Shown: piece after piece, positions 45,372-47,383 of the stretch
How positions within the stretch are numbered: the first letter of the stretch is position 1
Layout: each line of letters opens with the position of its first letter
Source: Aestuariivita sp.
Lineage (GTDB): Bacteria; Pseudomonadota; Alphaproteobacteria; Rhodobacterales; Rhodobacteraceae
Direction: 5' to 3'
Assembly (NCBI GenBank): GCA_026710045.1
Contig: JAPORU010000053.1
Location: 1-47,383, forward strand
DNA: 47,383 bases
The notes under the pieces: generated by a model
Told to the model about the DNA's origin: nothing
Seen by the model: the letters and a program-made list of their open reading frames with translations, nothing else
Databases searched by the model: none
Made by a program: the position numbers and the translations under genes

Positions 45372-46400
45372 ATGAACGACGATCTCAGACGCATCGACAT
45401 GCATGCGCATTACTATGGTGGCGGACTGGTAGAATTTCTCAAGGCCCGTAATGAACGTCCCTGTCTTCGTATAGACGATCATGGAAATACTGTGATGATG
45501 GCGATGAATGGCCAATTTCCATTCACAGCCGATTACCACGATGACGCCGTTGTCCTATCAAACATGAGAGCGCAAAATCTCACCCACCGATTGATCACCT
45601 TCCCGGGAGCGCTCGGGGTCGATGTATTACCCGTTCATGGCATCGCAGAGGTCATCTCAAATTACAACAATCATTTGGCACAGTTGATGCAAGATTCACA
45701 GGGCATGCTTGTTGGTTTGGCAGGCTTACCCTTGGTTGATTTAGAATTGGCATGCAACGAAGCACGCCGTATTCGCTGCGATCTAAACTTGCCGGGATTT
45801 ATCTTACCCGCGAATTACCTTAATTCGATCGCAGAAGCCAATACACTCCGCCCTTTATTTGAAGCCATAAATGATTTGTGTTGTCACATTATGGTGCACC
45901 CGGGATTAACAGTCGGGCAAGAACCTCCTGTGCGTCCGACAGACATGATTCAATACCGTGTCTCTGCCATCGAACTGCAATCGAGTATTTCGCAGACAAC
46001 CCTGACCCTAGTTCTGTCCGATCTTCTTGATCTCTATCCAAATTTGAGTTTTCAAGTTGTGAATCTCGGCGGAACACTGCCATTTATAGTCGAGCGCATT
46101 GAAAGCATCGCACGACATCGCAATCCTACAAAACCCTTCCCAAGGCATGCGCTGAAGCGATTGTGGTACGACTGTGCGTCATTGGGGCCCCGTGCTCTCG
46201 AGGCTGCTGTTACCTTGTACGGAGCCGATCGAATTATGCTCGGATCTGACTATCCCATTTTCAAGGAGGATCCTTATTCATCGGCGGTCGTCCCTGCAAA
46301 GCTAACGCCCGAGCAAAAGAGACTGATAACATTCCAGAACGCGACGATGCTCCTGAAAAAACTCGACCGTGATCCGACCATGTCCGATCAAGAACGTTAA
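45372..46400 (+). CDS. Amidohydrolase-2 family protein (ACMSD-like decarboxylase/hydrolase)
   Basis: A 342-aa TIM-barrel metal enzyme. The first metal pair is His11 and His13 (RIDMHAHYYGGG), further ligands are His in HIMVHPGLTVG near residue 176 and Asp in MLGSDYPIF near 292. These match the amidohydrolase_2 group that includes ACMSD, gamma-resorcylate and 4-oxalomesaconate enzymes, so it may decarboxylate or hydrate instead of cleaving amides. Its ATG has AAGGA nine bases upstream. It diverges from the ABC genes across 459 bp and may belong to the same catabolic unit. Confidence 0.85.
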   Translation: MNDDLRRIDMHAHYYGGGLVEFLKARNERPCLRIDDHGNTVMMAMNGQFPFTADYHDDAVVLSNMRAQNLTHRLITFPGALGVDVLPVHGIAEVISNYNNHLAQLMQDSQGMLVGLAGLPLVDLELACNEARRIRCDLNLPGFILPANYLNSIAEANTLRPLFEAINDLCCHIMVHPGLTVGQEPPVRPTDMIQYRVSAIELQSSISQTTLTLVLSDLLDLYPNLSFQVVNLGGTLPFIVERIESIARHRNPTKPFPRHALKRLWYDCASLGPRALEAAVTLYGADRIMLGSDYPIFKEDPYSSAVVPAKLTPEQKRLITFQNATMLLKKLDRDPTMSDQER

Positions 46401-46499
46401 GCCTTCGAACCCTATCTGTTTTTATAGCGTAGTTTTAAAAGAGATATTGACGCATGTGCAGAGAACACACCCGATCGCTCAACATGCAATTCTATTCCT

Positions 46500-46589
46500 T
46501 CAACTCATCCCCGCGTGTACGAGGACACTAGGACAATTCCTGCCGCCATAATGGCAGGGCCGGCCTCATCCCCGCGTGTACGAGGACAC
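46500..46589 (-). CRISPR. Two-repeat, one-spacer type I-E-like CRISPR mini-array
   Basis: The 25-nt core CTCATCCCCGCGTGTACGAGGACAC occurs exactly twice, at 46504-46528 and 46565-46589, spaced 61 bp, the type I-E period (29+32). Read on the minus strand it starts GTGTCCTCGTACACGCGGGG and continues GATGAG, like the I-E repeat. CCUCGU pairs with GCGGGG around ACAC if two G-U wobbles are allowed; on the plus strand those would be mismatches, so the minus strand is probably transcribed. The left copy differs beyond the core, as terminal repeats do. The 32-nt spacer (46529-46560) has an internal palindrome. No cas gene is in the window. Confidence 0.65.
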
Positions 46590-47383
46590 ACTTCCTTTGA
46601 ACGTGTAGAACTATTCTCGATATTAACATACCGGCGCAATTCACCGATCTTGCGGTCATTCGGTAGAACGAAAAAACCAACCCTATCGCAGTCCACAGGC
46701 ATTCGCCGATTTCACCCTATCATTTCAAAAATGGTGACAGCACGAACGGACCGACGAGATCGAGTGGGCTGTTTTCCAGATCCGAAATGCATAGACACAC
46801 GAAAAAGTTGAACGGTGAGTATCTTGAACATATTTATGGCAAGTCTTGCTATTTTACACGGCTGGTCGACCATTCTTACAAACGAGTGTCAGGGTCTCTA
46901 GATTCACCGAAACGGCATCTATGATCACGACAGATCTTGTTTTTCGTTGGGCCGGGAGAAAAGGTATTTCGATCATTCGGATTGCAGCACGCAATCTCTG
47001 CTACTTTCCAGTAGGTGAACGCAGACATGTAAGATATACAGAAACGGGACCATGATCGGCACGGCGCGATGCAAAGAAAAAGCCAGACTCCACGACCTCC
47101 ACAACCGTACATTCTATGGCAGAGTGATCACGCGCGCAGACCGATCAAGCGCCCTCACACAGCGACGGTCATATCCGTCACCGTATCGTAGTTGCGAGCG
47201 CGTCCTGGATGAGTATCTGTTGCGGGAAATTTATTGCGGGAAATCGGTCAGAATGAGGGCATGGAAGCCACAGGGGCACACATTTTTTTCACAACGATGT
47301 TATTTTCATGTTGACTGTTCTGTGAGGAGGGGTAAGGCAGAGTCACAGAACCGTGAGTATGCGGGTGAGACGGACCGGGACCG
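46590..47383. other. Right end without recognisable genes; possible CRISPR leader
   Basis: About 800 bp with only short spurious frames. If the mini-array is read on the minus strand, its leader would lie just right of 46589, but I see no conserved leader motif. TTGCGGGAAAT occurs twice at 47220-47230 and 47234-47244. No Cas protein motif is visible. A gene could begin beyond 47383. Confidence 0.4.

Noticed and set aside
46515-46811. 98-codon plus-strand ORF across the right CRISPR repeat
   Set aside because: It translates the repeat itself (SSPRVRGHT), a well-known artefact of I-E-type repeats, and has no other protein-like features.
47220-47244. Tandem copy of TTGCGGGAAAT
   Set aside because: Only two 11-nt copies with a 3-nt spacer; not enough to call a repeat locus or iteron array.

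Overview
The window looks like the chromosome of an aerobic anoxygenic phototrophic alphaproteobacterium, most likely Rhodobacterales (Roseobacter-type). This is inferred from the crtEF-bchCXYZ-pufQBALMC superoperon with PufQ and a tetraheme PufC, a choXWV choline importer, an SMC of 1151 residues and a propionyl-CoA module with a DUF4174 gene. Base composition is moderate, roughly half GC. I saw no tRNA or rRNA gene.

Layout. 1-460: the 3' end of an IS1595/ISXO2-like transposase, a perfect terminator hairpin and a tiny unknown ORF. 689-4144: smc. 4308-7920 (minus strand): ybjN-like gene, proC, a CsaA-like tRNA-binding protein, a 2-hydroxyacid dehydrogenase and cobD, partly overlapping and probably co-transcribed. 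8334-9899: a GC-richer AAA-ATPase/PD-(D/E)XK gene that looks acquired. 10096-15128: methylmalonyl-CoA mutase, a DUF4174 secreted protein and propionyl/acyl-CoA carboxylase alpha subunit; both enzymes belong to propionyl-CoA oxidation and the mutase needs B12. 16054-19081: choXWV. 19682-22997: a large AceE/transketolase-like enzyme convergent with trhO. 23089-27090: pncA and pncB (NAD salvage), an SDR and a P1-family peptidase. 27175-27677: a PIN-domain toxin with a very short antitoxin-like ORF.

28222-42009 is the core photosynthesis cluster. On the minus strand, in transcription order, are crtE, crtF, bchC, bchX, bchY, bchZ, pufQ, pufB, pufA, pufL, pufM and pufC. They encode late spheroidene-type carotenoid steps, chlorophyllide reductase (BchXYZ) with BchC, LH1 and the type II reaction centre with its cytochrome. 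crtD and crtC run the other way from a shared promoter region. Paired TGT-N12-ACA-like sites (PpsR/CrtJ type) lie in the crtE/crtD intergenic region and in front of bchC. crtB, crtI, puhA and the remaining bch genes are not in the window.

42301-46400 is a small catabolic/transport group: an AhpD-like protein, a creatininase-family amidohydrolase, a polar amino-acid-type ABC permease and ATPase with no binding protein, and an ACMSD-like metal-dependent hydrolase. A perfect 12-bp inverted repeat sits in front of the ABC genes. The last kilobase has no convincing gene but holds two copies of a type I-E-like CRISPR repeat at exactly 61-bp spacing, a one-spacer mini-array.

The most unusual points are the isolated mini-CRISPR, crtC without any usable ATG/GTG/TTG start, the short ORF behind pufC, the lipobox-bearing ABC permease, the GC-rich nuclease/ATPase islet and the miniature antitoxin.
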